NCBI GenBank assembly: GCA_035041965.1
Contig: JAPYMA010000571.1
Location: forward strand, 124,001 to 188,000
Direction of reading: 5' to 3'
DNA: 64,000 nt
Origin: Anisakis pegreffii
Lineage: Eukaryota; Nematoda; Chromadorea; Rhabditida; Anisakidae
Positions 62,232-64,000 of this stretch are shown piece after piece (position 1 is the stretch's first letter; every line of letters begins with the position of its first letter). Below the pieces are notes generated by a model that saw only the letters and a list, made by a program, of their open reading frames with translations, searched no databases and was not told the origin of the DNA. The position numbers and the translations under genes are program-made.

Positions 62232-63899
62232 TCACTGTTCAGTCGGGGCGGATTTTGCGAACGCTTTAATGTACGATCTGAAATTGTATCTGCACAACGG
62301 ACACAGCGATTGCCTGCTTGTTTCGAACCATTTTCGCTGAAAACATCAACTAATTAGTGAATCCAATGAAGAAAATACAAACAGAACGAGCTTAAACGAG
62401 CCGAGTTTAAACACAAATTACATTGCGCATTCAACCTAAGTACGATTTAAGGAATTCATTCAGCTCAATGTTATTGACAGTCACCTGTTTCAGCGCAAAG
62501 CATCGCGCTTGCAATTGAAACAATTACCAAAACTCTCGCGTGATCACTTTACAAATTACATACTCTCCATTTGACTGAATAACTTCGCGCTGATGTTTCA
62601 AATCCACTCATTACAGCATTCACTATTCACTAAGACGATCAATGAAATGGTACACAAACTGCAATCCGACGTAATAAACACGAAACTGACCAAACAATCC
62701 ACATGGAATCGTTTTTTACACTGTCCACACTTCAAACGAGGCAATTTCAACGTCTTCGCATGAACGGTCATCATACAAATCATGCAGTCTTCTACACCAT
62801 CAAGATGACGTGCAACCAATCCAGCCCACATCAACACACCATCCATTATTGAGCCATTCTGAAGACCATGTTTCATCCAATTATAATTCATCAGTCATTT
62901 CACCGTCATTATTTCACTTCCTTATGAGAAGGGCAAAATACTGCTTCTCTACTGATGAGAATAATGACACACACACACATGCACAGTACCGATAAACAAC
63001 ATCTTATTACGAAGAAGATGCAACTACCATTTTATGAAAACACTATGTCTTTGTGTCAGTTTCATGCAGTCAAATGCTCGCTTAATTTAAATCAATAGAA
63101 ATGAATGCGCACGAACAAATGAAAGACGAATAATCTCACATGACTCGAGAAATACAACATCAACTGTAACAGCCATTTATTCTTCAATTCTCGATTCGAT
63201 ATCGCATTCTCATACTCGAACGATGGCATCGATAGTGGATAATCCTGAGGTATACTGATCAAAAGTGCCATTTTTGCATCCACCATATCGTATTCGGCAG
63301 ATATCTCCCATGCTCTTGAACGTACACGCACCTCAAACAATAACAATAATAAAGAGTAACGCTGATAACAATTACCAGCAATAACACTCGACACCAATAA
63401 CAAACGCACTATACCACCAAAGTAATTCCAAAAAATATGCTGCTACGTTTCGATCAAATTTCATAACAAGTCAAAATGAATGCTCAAACGTGAAATACAG
63501 TTCTGCTCACATAACTGAGAGTTGCTAAAAAATGTAAATAAATAAACCGACAACTGATAGGGATTACCTGAAGACTTGGTGGCAATTTTTGTTGGGATAT
63601 CAAAAGACGCTCGCTTCGCCAAATGATTGGTGACAGATATCTGGATGTATAACTGAAATACGAGAAAGAATCAGTAGTTGCGCTTAGGAGTACAGAATCA
63701 TAAAAGAACGAAAATGGAATCAATCGAAAGAAATATCACAAAATCAAGGAATAATTTCTAGAAAAGTCACAAGAAGCTTACTTGGCCAATACAGATGAGA
63801 ATGATCTTGGCAGTGATGTGTACAACTGTCGTACAAGAGCCGGTAAAGTAGTCAATGTTCGATAGAACAATCCAATAGCATATTGTGAAACTAGTGAAA
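62232..63899 (-). CDS. LTN1: E3 ubiquitin ligase listerin, C-terminal part; 5' part outside the window
   Basis: Five exons in consistent phase: 63782-63899, 63568-63652, 63140-63331, 62691-62858 and 62232-62336 (stop). The segment holds the end of the HEAT-repeat arm ('LPALVRQLYTSLPRSF'), 'YTSRYLSPII', the RWD-like domain ('AEYDMVDAKMALLISIPQDYPL' region), 'NGSIMDGVLMW', and a terminal RING with cysteine pairs 'EDCMIC', 'KCGQC', 'FHVDC' and 'CPLC'. Order and spacing match human LTN1, in which these are the last residues. Listerin binds stalled 60S subunits and ubiquitinates nascent chains in ribosome quality control, working with NEMF. The reading adds a tail of about 15 residues after the RING ('SYIKAFAKSAPTEQ'). 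One further small exon may lie at 63960-63990, but I cannot fix it. Confidence 0.94.
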
Positions 63900-64000
63900 C
63901 TGAAAAAAAAAACATCGGTTGACGTAATCTTTAAATATAGTTGAGCCGATCCCAATGCACAAAAACATACTACCTTGTATAACCATAACTACAAAATTAA

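Overview
The window is nuclear DNA from an invertebrate, most likely a nematode. It is AT-rich, its genes are split by short GT-AG introns (plus two likely GC-AG introns), and most genes have an acceptor-like AG a few bases before the start codon, as expected for spliced-leader trans-splicing. Proteins were rebuilt exon by exon by eye, keeping reading phase across each junction. Homology statements come from remembered family sequences, not from a search.

Layout. 1-2030 (+): last four exons of a WD40-repeat protein (NWD-like). 2664-3859 (-): secreted 18-cysteine protein with three Lustrin-type modules. 4984-5055 (+): tRNA-Cys(GCA). 6308-6595 (-): small secreted protein placed like a downstream cistron of the next gene. 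6825-12718 (-): RNF207-type RING/B-box protein, 16 exons. 15098-16632 (-): TMED10/p24, head-to-head with 18131-20139 (+): YIPF4. About 20735-21047: GC-rich island that looks like a structured RNA. 23843-36766 (-): 12-exon gene for a protein of about 1803 residues that I cannot assign; it carries an amphipathic-helix repeat array, an array of short Ile-Pro-Ile/Val motifs, and Pro/Lys/Glu-rich tails. 36767-54838 is nearly empty except for tRNA-Ile(AAU) at 53428-53501. 54839-63899 (-): GHITM/TMBIM5, BOLA1-like, 6-pyruvoyl-tetrahydropterin synthase, and the C-terminal exons of listerin (LTN1), whose 5' part lies outside the window.

How they fit together. Most genes are conserved housekeeping genes: early secretory traffic (TMED10, YIPF4), mitochondria (GHITM, BOLA1), biopterin synthesis (PTPS) and ribosome quality control (LTN1). 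The least ordinary object is the large repeat protein at 23.8-36.8 kb. Secondary points of interest are the structured GC island, a 151-bp inverted-repeat element resembling a MITE, two GC-AG introns, a duplication flanking one RNF207 exon, and the 16.7-kb stretch without a recognisable protein gene.
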